A stretch of 36,460 nt of DNA from Oscillospiraceae bacterium (GCA_017416325.1 JAFQCV010000026.1:1-36460); one strand, 5' to 3'. Numbered from the stretch's first letter, positions 6,317-15,214 are shown. Translations and numbers: made by a program. The notes: generated by a model from the letters alone, not told the origin.

Positions 6317-7536
6317 ATGAAATGCTAAAGGCTGCAAAAGCAGCAAAGCCGGAGATCAGCCGGCTGACGGAACAACAAAAAAATGCCGCCCTGAACGCCA
6401 TGGCGGATGCGCTGATCGCCCACACCGGGCAAATTCTCGCCGCAAACGCCGAGGATATGGAAAAGGCGCAAGGCACAGTTTCCGCCGTCATGATGGACCG
6501 GCTTCAGTTGACAGCCGCCCGGATCGAAGGTATGGCTTCCGGGATCCGGGAGGTTGCCGCTTTACCGGACCCGGTGGGAAGGCTTCTGGAGGAACACACC
6601 CGTGCTGACGGTCTGCACATTCAGAAGGTGTCCGTTCCCATGGGCGTTATCGCCATTATTTACGAAAGCCGTCCCAATGTTACCAGCGATGCTGCCGCTT
6701 TGGCCCTAAAAAGCGGAAATGTGTGCATCCTGCGCGGCGGTAAGGAGGCATTTTCCTCTGCCAACGCCATTGTTAAGGCATTAAAAGCCGGCCTGCGCTC
6801 TGTTGGCATCACGGAGGACGCAGTAAATCTCGTACAGGACACTACCCGCGCCAGCGCAACGGCTTTGATGCAGGCTGTGGGCTATGTGGATCTGCTGATC
6901 CCCCGGGGCGGCGCAGGGCTCATCAATGCCTGTGTCACCCAGGCAACCGTTCCCTGTATCGCCACCGGCACGGGAATCTGCCATGTGTATGTGGAAAAAA
7001 CCGCAAATCCTGATATGGCCCTTTCCATTGTAGAAAACGCAAAAACCAGCCGTCCCAGCGTCTGCAACGCGGAAGAGGTGCTGTTGGTGGACAAAGCGAT
7101 CGCCACCACCTTCCTGCCCCGGCTGAAAGCGCGGATTCCCCAGGTAGAATTGCGGTTGGATGATTTTGCCCAAACCATTATCCCCGGCACACCTGCCGGT
7201 GAAAATGATTTTGATACCGAATTTTTGGACTACATTCTGGCGATTAAGTGCGTAGAAAGCGTTGAAGAAGCGGTCGCGCACATTTCCGCCCATTCTACCG
7301 GCCACAGCGAAGCCATTATATCCGAGGATAAAAATGCCATTGCCGTTTTTACTTCCGGTGTGGACAGCGCAGCGGTTTATGTAAATGCCTCCACCCGTTT
7401 TACAGACGGCGGAGAATTCGGTCTTGGGTGTGAGATGGGTATTTCCACCCAAAAGCTTCACGCGAGAGGCCCTATGGGTCTGCGGGAACTGACCACCTAT
7501 AAATATGTCATTCAAGGCAACGGACATGTGAGGTAA
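6313..7536 (+). CDS. proA: Gamma-glutamyl phosphate reductase ProA
   Basis: A 407-residue aldehyde-dehydrogenase-fold enzyme that reduces gamma-glutamyl phosphate with NADPH to glutamate semialdehyde, which cyclises to pyrroline-5-carboxylate. [23 protein letters not shown] (109-131) and [10 protein letters not shown] (195-204) are typical, and Cys251 in [12 protein letters not shown] is the catalytic thiol. The C-terminal part includes [23 protein letters not shown], which is nearly invariant in the family. The start ATG overlaps the proB stop by 4 bases (ATGA), implying translational coupling; GGAGAG lies 6 bases upstream. Length and motifs are complete. Confidence 0.97.
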   Translation: MNEMLKAAKAAKPEISRLTEQQKNAALNAMADALIAHTGQILAANAEDMEKAQGTVSAVMMDRLQLTAARIEGMASGIREVAALPDPVGRLLEEHTRADGLHIQKVSVPMGVIAIIYESRPNVTSDAAALALKSGNVCILRGGKEAFSSANAIVKALKAGLRSVGITEDAVNLVQDTTRASATALMQAVGYVDLLIPRGGAGLINACVTQATVPCIATGTGICHVYVEKTANPDMALSIVENAKTSRPSVCNAEEVLLVDKAIATTFLPRLKARIPQVELRLDDFAQTIIPGTPAGENDFDTEFLDYILAIKCVESVEEAVAHISAHSTGHSEAIISEDKNAIAVFTSGVDSAAVYVNASTRFTDGGEFGLGCEMGISTQKLHARGPMGLRELTTYKYVIQGNGHVR

Positions 7537-7541
7537 TAACT

Positions 7542-8324
7542 ATGAAATACGGATTTATCGGCTGCGGAAATATGGGCGGCGCCTTGGCAAAGGCCCTCTC
7601 CTGCTCCACCACGGACATTCTCCTGTCTGACCCCTCCCCCAACACACGGGACTTAGCAAGGGAGCTTGGCTGTGTTGTCGGCGACAACGAAACTGCCGCT
7701 TGGGAATGTGAGCGTCTGTTCTTGGCGGTAAAGCCTCAGATGATGGAGGCTGTACTGCGTCCTCTGGCTCCCATTCTGCGGCAGAAGAAGCCTTTGCTGA
7801 TTACCATAGCTGCAGGTCTGCAGATGGATACCATCGAGTCCTTCGCCGGCACAGAGCTTCCCATCATCCGCATCATGCCCAACACCCCGGTAGCTGTTGG
7901 CAAAGGTATGATCCTGTACTGCTGCAACTCTTTGGTAGAGCAGGAAACTCTGGAAGACTTTTTGGCAGATATGTCCCCTGCCGGAACTCTGGATCGACTG
8001 GACGAGAAGCTGATCGATGCAGCCTGCTGTGTATCCGGCTGTGGGCCTGCCTTCGTCTATATGTTCATGGAAGCCATGGCTGACGGTGCGGTAGCCTGTG
8101 GCCTGCCCCGGCAGAAGGCTCTGGAGTATGCCGCGAACACCTTGGCAGGCGCTGCCCAGATGTATCTGTCCACCGGCACACACCCTGGGCAGTTAAAGGA
8201 TGCCGTCTGCTCTCCCGGCGGCAGCACCATCGCCGGTGTAAATGTTCTTGAACAGCGGGGCTTCCGAGGTGCAGTTATAGACTGCGTCCGCGCAGCTTTC
8301 CAAAGAAACAAAGAGCTTGGTTAA
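7542..8324 (+). CDS. proC: Pyrroline-5-carboxylate reductase ProC
   Basis: A 260-residue Rossmann-fold enzyme completing proline synthesis: it reduces pyrroline-5-carboxylate to L-proline with NAD(P)H. GFIGCGNMGGALAKAL (4-19) is the dinucleotide loop. IIRIMPNTPVAVGKGM (about 108-123) and the helix with VSGCGPAFVYMFMEAMADGAV (about 166-186) are the family's substrate and dimer regions, and CSPGGSTIAGVNVLEQRGF (about 226-244) is the signature. It begins 5 bases after proA, with GAGGT before the ATG. The complete set proB-proA-proC in one transcript predicts proline prototrophy from glutamate. Confidence 0.97.
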   Translation: MKYGFIGCGNMGGALAKALSCSTTDILLSDPSPNTRDLARELGCVVGDNETAAWECERLFLAVKPQMMEAVLRPLAPILRQKKPLLITIAAGLQMDTIESFAGTELPIIRIMPNTPVAVGKGMILYCCNSLVEQETLEDFLADMSPAGTLDRLDEKLIDAACCVSGCGPAFVYMFMEAMADGAVACGLPRQKALEYAANTLAGAAQMYLSTGTHPGQLKDAVCSPGGSTIAGVNVLEQRGFRGAVIDCVRAAFQRNKELG

Positions 8325-8347
8325 TAGCCAAAATAGGAGCGTCTATC

Positions 8348-8680
8348 ATGAAAATCACCATCGACACTTTGGAGAAATACCTGCTTAACCGTTACGACGG
8401 CTGGACAAATGAACAAGGACTATTTCTGAAGCTGGTGGAAGAAATAGGAGAAGTCGCTGAAGTTATCAATATGCGCGCCGGAAGCAAACAGTCTAACGGC
8501 TCTGATTTGGACACCGAGCTCGGTACGGAGCTGGCGGATATGATCCACTACATCGTAGCCATCGCCGCGATCAATCATATCGATTTGACAACGATTATGC
8601 TTGCCAAGGACAAGCAGGCATCTGCCAAATACCATCACGACATCAACTTGGAAACATTTATTATGAACAAGGAAAAGTAA
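8348..8680 (+). CDS. MazG-like nucleotide pyrophosphohydrolase domain protein
   Basis: A 110-residue all-helical protein of the all-alpha NTP pyrophosphatase superfamily. The metal-binding pattern is clear: EEIGE at 31-35 and ELADM at 61-65 (E61, D64), that is ExxE plus ExxD, arranged as in MazG and iMazG proteins. Such enzymes cut nucleoside triphosphates (often damaged or non-canonical ones) to monophosphate and pyrophosphate. Which nucleotide is used cannot be read. It starts 24 bases after proC behind TAGGAG, with no promoter or terminator in between, so it is the last gene of the proline operon; a functional link to proline synthesis is not obvious. A strong terminator follows. Confidence 0.8.
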   Translation: MKITIDTLEKYLLNRYDGWTNEQGLFLKLVEEIGEVAEVINMRAGSKQSNGSDLDTELGTELADMIHYIVAIAAINHIDLTTIMLAKDKQASAKYHHDINLETFIMNKEK

Positions 8681-8693
8681 CCGTATTACAGCA

Positions 8694-8730
8694 AATCCCC
8701 CGACAGATTTCATCTTCTGTCGGGGGATTC
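8694..8730. terminator. Convergent terminator between the proline operon and serA
   Basis: A perfect 14-bp stem (8694-8707 with 8716-8729, core CCCCCGACAGA) and 8-base loop lie between the ends of two convergent genes. The T-tails are weak, but the stem is very stable. Confidence 0.8.
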
Positions 8731-8761
8731 AAATATTCTAGAAATATTTCGCGTGTAAATA

Positions 8762-9925
8762 TCAGCGGATCACACGAACACGCAGGACACCTTCAATTTT
8801 TTTCAGCACTTCCACGGCAAGATCAGAAGGCTTACCGTCCAGATCCAGCATGGTATAGGCGTAGTCACCACGGCTCTTATTGAGCATATCGGAAATGTTG
8901 ATGTTTTCCATAGCCATTGCGCCGGTAAACTTGGTCAGAATACCGGGAATATTCCGGTGCATAATGGTAATACGGCCTTCCTTGCTGCAGATACCCATAT
9001 CGCAGTTGGGATAGTTAACAGAATTCACGATATTACCGTTCTCCAGGAAATTCATCACCTGACGGACTGCCATTTTCGCGCAGTTATCCTCAGACTCTTC
9101 CGTAGAAGCACCCAGGTGTGGGATGGCGATAACGCCCTCCATCCCCGCTGTCCGATCATTGGGGAAGTCGGTGATATAGCGCTTAATCTTACCGGCCTTC
9201 AATGCTTCTTCCAGCGCATCATCATCCACCAAAGCGTCCCGGGCAAAGTTCAGCAGGATCACGCCGTCCTTCATCTTGGCGATGGCTTCCGCGTTGATCA
9301 TCTTCCGGGTGCTGTCCAGCAGCGGAACATGAACGGTAATGATGTCGCACTTTTCATAAATCTCTTCCCGGGTCTTAACCGGAATGATGTGGCTGTCCAG
9401 ATGCCATGCCGCGTCAATGGAAATATAGGGATCGCAGCCGTAGACCTGCATCCCCAGCTTCCGGGCGGCATTGGCCAAAGGTCCGCCAATGGCACCCAAG
9501 CCGATGACACCCAGGCTCTTGCCTGCCAGTTCTATGCCGGCAAATTTGGATTTACCCTTCTCTACCTTCTTGGCAACATCGCCCTCGTCCTTGATGGTCT
9601 GCACCCAGTTGATGCCGCCGATCACATCCCGGCAGCCCAGAAGCATGCCGCAGATAGCCAGCTCCATAACGCCGTTGGCGTTGGCACCGGGGGTATTAAA
9701 CACCACAACACCAGCCTCTGCACACTTATCCAAGGGAATGTTGTTAACGCCGGCACCGGCGCGGGCCACAGCCAGCAGAGATTCCGGCAACTGAAGATCA
9801 TGCATGGCAGCGGAACGAACCATAACGGCATCCGCCTGGTCCAAAGCCTCACACTTCTGATAATCTTCCGTCCAAAGAGCAGTGCCCTTAGGGGAGATAG
9901 GATTTAAATAATGTACCTGATACAT
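8762..9925 (-). CDS. serA: D-3-phosphoglycerate dehydrogenase SerA with C-terminal ACT domain
   Basis: A 387-residue NAD-dependent 2-hydroxyacid dehydrogenase, the first enzyme of serine synthesis from 3-phosphoglycerate. ARAGAGVNNIPLDKCAEAG (54-72) is the substrate loop. The Rossmann loop GLGAIGGPLA lies at 142-151, the substrate Arg is in NFARDALVDD (R229) and the catalytic His in PHLGASTEES (H270). Residues about 317-387 form an ACT domain (RITIMHRNIPGILTKF), the usual serine-sensing module, so feedback control by serine is likely. The catalytic-Glu segment (ITDFPNDRTAGMEG) is shorter than the usual DVFEPEP form, as in other short clostridial enzymes. It follows serC by 10 bases in one operon; GTGTGACC before the ATG is a weak ribosome site, so coupling to serC is likely. 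Confidence 0.94.
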   Translation of the reverse strand: MYQVHYLNPISPKGTALWTEDYQKCEALDQADAVMVRSAAMHDLQLPESLLAVARAGAGVNNIPLDKCAEAGVVVFNTPGANANGVMELAICGMLLGCRDVIGGINWVQTIKDEGDVAKKVEKGKSKFAGIELAGKSLGVIGLGAIGGPLANAARKLGMQVYGCDPYISIDAAWHLDSHIIPVKTREEIYEKCDIITVHVPLLDSTRKMINAEAIAKMKDGVILLNFARDALVDDDALEEALKAGKIKRYITDFPNDRTAGMEGVIAIPHLGASTEESEDNCAKMAVRQVMNFLENGNIVNSVNYPNCDMGICSKEGRITIMHRNIPGILTKFTGAMAMENINISDMLNKSRGDYAYTMLDLDGKPSDLAVEVLKKIEGVLRVRVIR

Positions 9926-9935
9926 AGGTCACACC

Positions 9936-11018
9936 TCAACCATTCTTCTTTTCAAATTCTTCCATAAAGGCAACCAGCTGCTCCACGCCTTCCTTAGGCA
10001 TAGCGTTGTAAATGCTGGCCCGCATACCGCCGACGGTGCGGTGGCCCTTCAGGTTGACAAGTCCTGCCTTGGTGGCTGCGCTGACAAAGACGGCATCCAG
10101 CTCCTCACTGCCGGTAACAAAGGGTACGTTCATCAAAGAGCGGCTGTCTTTCTCAACAGTGCCCTTAAACAGCTGGCTGCGGTCCAGGAAATCGTAAAGA
10201 ATGGCTGCCTTTTCCTCATTCCGGGCCTTCATAGCCTCCAGGCCACCCATGCTCTTAAGCCACTGGAACACCTTGCCGCACATGTAAATGCCGTAGCAAG
10301 GCGGTGTGTTGAACAAAGAGCCCGCATCCGCGTGAGTCTTATACCGCAGCATGGTGGGCGTACCGGGGAGAACATCTTCCGTGATCAGATCCTCCCGGAC
10401 AATGGCGATCACCACACCGGCGGGGCCGACATTCTTCTGAACGCCGCCATAGATCACACCGTACTTCTCAACATCGATAGGCTCAGACAGGAAGCAGGAA
10501 GAAACATCCGCAACCAAAGTCTTTCCCTTGGTGTTGGGAAGCTGCTTAAAGGTCGTGCCGTAGATGGTATTGTTCTGACAGATATACACATAATCCGCAT
10601 TGTCCCGGATAGGCAGATCCGAGCAGTCAGGAATGTAGGAGAAGTTCCGGTCTGCGGAAGAAGCCACCGCGCAGGCATCTCCGTAAATCTTTGCCTCCTG
10701 GAAGGCCTTCTTTGCCCACTGTCCGGTAACGATGTAATCCGCCACTCTGTTCTTCATCAAGTTCATAGGAATCATGGCGAACTGCTGGTAAGCACCGCCC
10801 TGCAGGAACATAACCTTGTAATTAGCAGGGATGCCCATCAGATCCCGCAGGTCTTGCTCCGCGGTGTTCAGGATCTCCTGAAAGACCTTTGACCGGTGGC
10901 TCATCTCCATAACGGACATACCGCTTCCGCGGTAATCCAGCATCTCAGCGGCTGCTTCCTTCAGAACGACCTCAGGCAGAACCGCAGGACCAGCAGAAAA
11001 ATTAAACACTCTTGCCAT
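9936..11018 (-). CDS. serC: Phosphoserine aminotransferase SerC
   Basis: A 360-residue fold-type I PLP aminotransferase that converts 3-phosphohydroxypyruvate and glutamate to phosphoserine. MARVFNFSAGPAVLP is the classic start, MSHRSKVFQEI (39-49) and FLQGGAYQQFAMIPMNL (71-87) are signature stretches, and YGGVQKNVGPAG (190-201) carries the Schiff-base Lys195; HRTVGGMRASIYNAMP near the end binds phosphate. I use the start at 11018, with AAGGAG 8 bases upstream, rather than an in-frame codon 25 residues earlier. First gene of a serC-serA operon; the third pathway gene, a phosphoserine phosphatase (serB), is not in the window. Confidence 0.96.
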   Translation of the reverse strand: MARVFNFSAGPAVLPEVVLKEAAAEMLDYRGSGMSVMEMSHRSKVFQEILNTAEQDLRDLMGIPANYKVMFLQGGAYQQFAMIPMNLMKNRVADYIVTGQWAKKAFQEAKIYGDACAVASSADRNFSYIPDCSDLPIRDNADYVYICQNNTIYGTTFKQLPNTKGKTLVADVSSCFLSEPIDVEKYGVIYGGVQKNVGPAGVVIAIVREDLITEDVLPGTPTMLRYKTHADAGSLFNTPPCYGIYMCGKVFQWLKSMGGLEAMKARNEEKAAILYDFLDRSQLFKGTVEKDSRSLMNVPFVTGSEELDAVFVSAATKAGLVNLKGHRTVGGMRASIYNAMPKEGVEQLVAFMEEFEKKNG

Positions 11019-11072
11019 AACAAACGCTCCTTTTCCTTGTGTCCACATTGCGTGAACATTTGTATTTACAAC

Positions 11073-11101
11073 ATAATACCACTTTCTTTTCAAAATTACA
11101 A
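11073..11101 (-). promoter_or_regulatory. Sigma-A promoter of serC-serA
   Basis: Minus strand TTGTAA (11096-11101), 17 bases, TATTAT (11073-11078). The leader is about 50 bases, with no recognisable riboswitch. Confidence 0.65.
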
Positions 11102-11158
11102 TATGCGAAATTCATAGAATTGTTCCTTCTTTTTTCAGTTTCCCTGTGCATAACCACC

Positions 11159-11187
11159 TTGACAATCACATAAAATCCTGTTATAGT
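11159..11187 (+). promoter_or_regulatory. Sigma-A promoter of the Cys-rich small gene
   Basis: TTGACA (11159-11164), 17 bases, TATAGT (11182-11187): a near-perfect promoter, only about 29 bases before the start codon. Confidence 0.82.
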
Positions 11188-11215
11188 CCGAAAAAACCAT
11201 TGGGAGGTGCTAACC

Positions 11216-11581
11216 ATGCATGAATGTTCTCATTCCTGCGGCAGCTGTAGCCACTGCGAAAAATGCGGCAGCTGTCTGACACTCAATGAAGCGGAGCTGT
11301 ATGTGCTGCAAAAATTGGGGCAAATCCCCTTTTTGCCTGTTGCGCGGCGAACTGACTCTGCCGATCCCATTTATCTGGAAGATCAGAACTACAGTGTGGA
11401 GGAATACAGCCTGGTTCTCCAATCCCTCAACAAGAAAGGGCTCATTACATTAGACTTCGACATCCCAATCAAAGGCTTCCACAGTCACAATTATAGCAGC
11501 TATCCCATCGTCGGCAGCTTTGCCCTCTCCGCCCGCGGTCAGCACGTTTTAGAGCTGTTGGACCTTCAGGGCATCCAATAA
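11216..11581 (+). CDS. Cys-rich 121-residue protein of unknown function, possible winged helix
   Basis: I do not recognise this family. The first 20 residues form an unusually regular metal-ligand run: Cys at 4, 8, 11, 14, 17 and 20, with His at 2, 6 and 13 (a CxxxCxxCxxCxxCxxC ladder). The rest (22-121) looks like a small winged-helix fold: a helix LNEAELYVLQKLGQI, a mobile stretch, then YSVEEYSLVLQSLNKKGLITLDFDIPI, typical of 'helix, recognition helix, wing', and a last helix ALSARGQHVLELLDL. It could be a metal- or redox-responsive DNA-binding protein, or a zinc protein of another kind. The ATG at 11216 is preferred over GTG 11207, because GGGAGG (11202-11207) is 8 bases before the ATG and would overlap the GTG. 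Single gene with its own strong promoter and terminator. Confidence 0.82.
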   Translation: MHECSHSCGSCSHCEKCGSCLTLNEAELYVLQKLGQIPFLPVARRTDSADPIYLEDQNYSVEEYSLVLQSLNKKGLITLDFDIPIKGFHSHNYSSYPIVGSFALSARGQHVLELLDLQGIQ

Positions 11582-11598
11582 TTCCCATATATTTTCCT

Positions 11599-11627
11599 GC
11601 GCTTCCGTTTTCTGGAAGCGCTTTTTT
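11599..11627 (+). terminator. Terminator after the Cys-rich gene
   Basis: GCGCTTCC (11599-11606) pairs with GGAAGCGC (11614-11621) and is followed by TTTTTT. Confidence 0.9.
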
Positions 11628-11676
11628 AATTGGTTGTAAATATTCTGTAAAAAGTTCAAAAATACGAAATATTTTA

Positions 11677-11705
11677 TTGTAAAAAATATAATCATGCTGT
11701 AAAAT
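11677..11705 (+). promoter_or_regulatory. Sigma-A promoter of the GH2 gene in an A+T-rich region
   Basis: TTGTAA (11677-11682), 17 bases, TAAAAT (11700-11705). The surrounding 110 bases are very A+T-rich and hold the word TGTAAA four times (about 11635, 11646, 11679 and 11698), which could be binding sites or simple A-tract bias. Confidence 0.6.
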
Positions 11706-11743
11706 AGTTAAAAAGAATATTATTTTCATAGGAGGAATTTACA

Positions 11744-13996
11744 TTGAGAACCATTACGAATATCAACCGCAAATGGGCCTTTACCAAGCAAACCACCGAG
11801 ATCCCCAGTGCCATTGATCCCAAGTGGGACTTTGTCAGCCTGCCCCACAGCTGGAATGCTTTGGACGGACAGGACGGCGGCAACGACTACTACCGGGGAA
11901 CCGCCATTTACGCAAAGGAGCTGGACAAAGAAGACTTACCCGAAGCAGAACGTTATTACATCGAAATCAACGGCGCCAACTCCTCTGCTGACCTGTATGT
12001 AAACGGCAAGAAGTATGCCCACCACGACGGCGGCTACTCCACATGGCGTTGCGATATTACGGAGCAGATCGGCCTGAAGACCATGCTCGTCCTGGCAGTG
12101 GACAATGCCCCCAACGAGACCGTATATCCCCAGATGGCTGACTTCACCTTCTACGGCGGTCTGTACCGGGATGTGAATATCATCGGTGTTTCTGCGTCCC
12201 ACTTTGATCTGGACTATTATGGCGGTCCCGGCATTAAGGTCACTCCCACCATCGATGGCAAAAACGCCAATGTGGAAGTGGAGGTTTTCCTCACCAATGC
12301 CAAGATGGGTCAGTATCTGCAGTATACCATTCTGGACGCCGAAGGCAACACCGTTGCCAATGTGGCAACCGATGAAACCAAGATCCATGTCACCATTGAA
12401 AATGCACATCTGTGGAACGGCCGCAAGGACCCCTACCTCTATACCGCAGAGGTCAACCTGGTGGAAGATAAACAGATTCTGGACAATGTCAGCACCCGCT
12501 TCGGCTGCCGCACCTTTGAGATCGATCCCAACAAGGGCTTTATTCTCAACGGTGAAGCCTATCCCCTCCGGGGTGTTTCCCGTCACCAGGACCGTTGGGG
12601 TATCGGCAACGCTCTGCTTCCCGAGCATCACGAGGAAGATATTCAGTACATCTTAGAGGTTGGCTGCACCACCATCCGTCTTGCCCACTATCAGCATGCC
12701 CAATATTTCTATGATCTGTGTGACGAGACCGGTCTTGTCATTTGGGCGGAGATCCCCTATATCTCCAACCATATGCCCGGCGGCCGGGAGAACACCATTT
12801 CCCAGATGAAAGAACTGATTACCCAGAACTACAATCACGCTTCTATCTGTGTCTGGGGTCTGTCCAACGAGATCACCATGAAGGGCGATACTGACCCCGA
12901 TCTGCTGGAAAACCACAACATCCTCAACGACCTGTGCCATGAAATGGACAAGACCCGCCTGACCACCATTGCGGCCGTGTCTCCCTGTCCCATCAATTCC
13001 CCCTACCTGCAGATCCCCGATGTGGTTTCCTACAACCACTACTTTGGCTGGTACGGCGGCGACACCTCCATGAACGGTCCCTGGTTCGACAACTTCCACA
13101 AAACACATCCCAACATTCCCATCGGCATCTCTGAGTATGGCTGCGAGGCGCTGAACTGGCACACCTCCGACCCCAAGCAGGGTGATTACACCGAAGAATA
13201 CCAGGCCTATTACCATGAAGAGCTGATCAAGTGCATCCATGAACGCCCCTATCTTTGGGCAACCCATGTGTGGAATATGTATGACTTTGGCGCGGATGCC
13301 CGTTCTGAGGGCGGTGAAAACGGCCAGAACCATAAGGGTCTGATGACCATGGACCGCAAGTACAAGAAGGATGCCTTCTTCGCGTACAAGGCATGGCTGA
13401 ATCCCGAGCCCATGGTCCACATCTGCGGCAAGCGCTATATTGACCGGGTGGAGGACGTTACCAAGGTTACCGTTTACTCCAACCAGCCTGCTGTTGAGCT
13501 GTTTGCCAACGGCGAATCTCTGGGTGTGCAGAACAACAACGGTCTGCCCTTCTTCTATTTCGATGTTCCCAACGCCGGTACTACCCACTTGGTAGCCGTT
13601 GCCGGTGATCTGAAGGATGAAAGCATCATTAACAAGGTAGAAACCTTCAACGAAGCCTACCGCCTGAGAGAAAAGAGCGCCGTCCTCAACTGGTTTGACA
13701 TCACCGAGGTGGAGGGTCATTTGAGCCTCAACTCTACCTTTAAGGAGATCATGGGCACGCTCAAAGGCAAGATGCTGGTCATGGGTCTGTTCACCAAAAT
13801 GATGTCCCAAACGGGTGGCGAAAAGAAGGCCGCCGGTTTCGACATCAGCGCCATGGGCGGCATGATGGATATGCTGGGCGGCTTCACCTTCATCCGCCTT
13901 GCCGGTATGATGGGCACCATGAACATCAACTTCACCAAGGAAGAGCTGCTGGATATCAACGCAAAGCTTAACAAGATCAAGGCTCCCAAAAAGTAA
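11744..13996 (+). CDS. Glycoside hydrolase family 2 protein (beta-galactosidase/beta-glucuronidase type)
   Basis: A 750-residue GH2 glycosidase without a signal peptide, so it should act on imported sugars. The order is an N-terminal jelly-roll (about 1-150, with FTFYGGLYRDVNII at 134-147), an Ig-like domain (about 155-258), the catalytic barrel (about 260-550) and a C-terminal part. The acid/base is Glu376 in GLSNEIT, and the nucleophile is Glu464 in ISEYGCE. LRGVSRHQDRWG (275-286) is the active-site HQD motif typical of GH2. Residues about 645-750 form an odd Met- and Gly-rich domain (MMDMLGGFTFIRLAGMMG) ending in a basic helix. Translation starts at TTG (11744), 8 bases after GGAGG. The exact sugar cannot be told. 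It lies just upstream of the amino-sugar module. Confidence 0.92.
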   Translation: MRTITNINRKWAFTKQTTEIPSAIDPKWDFVSLPHSWNALDGQDGGNDYYRGTAIYAKELDKEDLPEAERYYIEINGANSSADLYVNGKKYAHHDGGYSTWRCDITEQIGLKTMLVLAVDNAPNETVYPQMADFTFYGGLYRDVNIIGVSASHFDLDYYGGPGIKVTPTIDGKNANVEVEVFLTNAKMGQYLQYTILDAEGNTVANVATDETKIHVTIENAHLWNGRKDPYLYTAEVNLVEDKQILDNVSTRFGCRTFEIDPNKGFILNGEAYPLRGVSRHQDRWGIGNALLPEHHEEDIQYILEVGCTTIRLAHYQHAQYFYDLCDETGLVIWAEIPYISNHMPGGRENTISQMKELITQNYNHASICVWGLSNEITMKGDTDPDLLENHNILNDLCHEMDKTRLTTIAAVSPCPINSPYLQIPDVVSYNHYFGWYGGDTSMNGPWFDNFHKTHPNIPIGISEYGCEALNWHTSDPKQGDYTEEYQAYYHEELIKCIHERPYLWATHVWNMYDFGADARSEGGENGQNHKGLMTMDRKYKKDAFFAYKAWLNPEPMVHICGKRYIDRVEDVTKVTVYSNQPAVELFANGESLGVQNNNGLPFFYFDVPNAGTTHLVAVAGDLKDESIINKVETFNEAYRLREKSAVLNWFDITEVEGHLSLNSTFKEIMGTLKGKMLVMGLFTKMMSQTGGEKKAAGFDISAMGGMMDMLGGFTFIRLAGMMGTMNINFTKEELLDINAKLNKIKAPKK

Positions 13997-14005
13997 ATTT
14001 TCTCT

Positions 14006-14040
14006 GTTGACCGTCGGTTTTCCCGGCGGTCAACTTTTTT
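14006..14040 (+). terminator. Terminator after the GH2 gene
   Basis: A 12-bp stem with one G-T pair (14006-14017 with 14023-14034), core GTTGACCG, followed by TTTTTT. Confidence 0.9.
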
Positions 14041-14188
14041 GTTGTATCTACTGGATGTTTTTATTGTGGAAATGCACAATTTACCGCTTTTGTCTCTATA
14101 CGAAATCAACAAATCGTTATTTCATGCTATTCAAATTCATCCGTTTATGCTATAATAAACCTGTTAGTTTTGGTTACATCCGGCTTCC

Positions 14189-14211
14189 TTGGAATTATTT
14201 TGCAATTCCAA
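14189..14211. promoter_or_regulatory. Possible operator: inverted repeat upstream of the AraC gene
   Basis: TTGGAATT (14189-14196) and AATTCCAA (14204-14211) form a perfect 8-bp inverted repeat with a 7-base spacer in the A+T-rich gap before the AraC regulator. It could be a repressor or autoregulation site. TATACT at about 14271 may be the -10 of the regulator gene, but the -35 is poor. Otherwise the 298-base gap holds only the GH2 terminator. Confidence 0.35.
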
Positions 14212-14294
14212 TCTGTAAAAAGTCCATATACCATTGAATTATGCATTTCGCCTTCTGCAAAAATTTGGTATACTTTTATCAAGGTGGCACGTTT

Positions 14295-15185
14295 ATGAAT
14301 CTGTATACCCAGTTCGAAATCCTCTCCTTTGATCGGATCGCCTTTGCCCATAGCTTATCCGCTAACAATTACAGCTACACTTTGCAGACCCAGGGCTATG
14401 GCATTTACGGCGACACGCCGGAGAACGGAACGGTTCTGGAGATCGGTTTTGTGGAGCAAAATCCCGTTATACTCACCTACGAAGGCAACGAATACCGGTT
14501 AGATGAGAATTGTATTTTTGTCATTCCGCCCCAGTGCTCTTTTGGGGTCCGCACCTTGGATAGCGGACTGCATCGCCACACCTCTGTAGAGTTTCTGATT
14601 AAATGCCGCAGTCAGTTCACAGACAGCTGCCCCCCTCCTGTCGGAAACACTCTGACACTACCCATGATTCTCCCCCCGTCTCAAGACAGCAGTGAGGTAA
14701 TTTCTCTGATCCGCTCTATTGTGCTGGAGAAAAACGCGCACCACGGCTGCAATTATTTTGGAGAATGTGCAAGCTTTATGCTGCTGCTTCACAAGCTAAG
14801 CGCTTTGGTTCAGGCAGTAGACGGGAATGACAATATTTCACCCGGAAACCGCCGCTACTGCGACCTTGCAAAAGCTTTTATTTCAGAAAATATTGGTCAA
14901 AAGATCACCGTCCGTGAGGTGGCAGAAGCCGTCGGTCTTAGCAAAAACTATTTAACAAACATATTCAGCCGCTCCGAAGGCATCCCGCTGATGGAATATA
15001 TCAACCGCCGCAAGCTTTCCTATATGGTGGAGCTGATCCGTCGCTACGGTTATACCCTGGCGGAAGCCGGTGAGCATGTAGGCTACAGCGATGTGAATTA
15101 CATCAGCAGAATATTTAAAAAGTATTACGGTATGACCGTTACCGAATACAGAAGAAGCTATCAAATCCAGGAGGAATCTCCCTAG
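14295..15185 (+). CDS. AraC family transcriptional regulator
   Basis: A 296-residue regulator. Residues about 1-130 look like an AraC-type cupin sensing domain (strands such as YTLQTQGYGIYG, FVIPPQCSFGVRT, HRHTSVEFLI), and 200-296 form the double helix-turn-helix (KITVREVAEAVGLSKNYLTNIFSRSEGIPLMEY, then AGEHVGYSDVNYISRIFKKYYGMTVTEYRR; given as separate motifs). The C-terminal pattern is the best-conserved AraC signature. I set the start at 14295, 8 bases after AAGGTGG, rather than the upstream ATG 14241. It is read in the same direction as, and 74 bases before, the NagB-like gene, and is likely to control that module and perhaps the GH2 gene in response to a sugar. Confidence 0.92.
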   Translation: MNLYTQFEILSFDRIAFAHSLSANNYSYTLQTQGYGIYGDTPENGTVLEIGFVEQNPVILTYEGNEYRLDENCIFVIPPQCSFGVRTLDSGLHRHTSVEFLIKCRSQFTDSCPPPVGNTLTLPMILPPSQDSSEVISLIRSIVLEKNAHHGCNYFGECASFMLLLHKLSALVQAVDGNDNISPGNRRYCDLAKAFISENIGQKITVREVAEAVGLSKNYLTNIFSRSEGIPLMEYINRRKLSYMVELIRRYGYTLAEAGEHVGYSDVNYISRIFKKYYGMTVTEYRRSYQIQEESP

Positions 15186-15214
15186 TCCTTCGCAATACTT
15201 AATCTGTAATTTTT

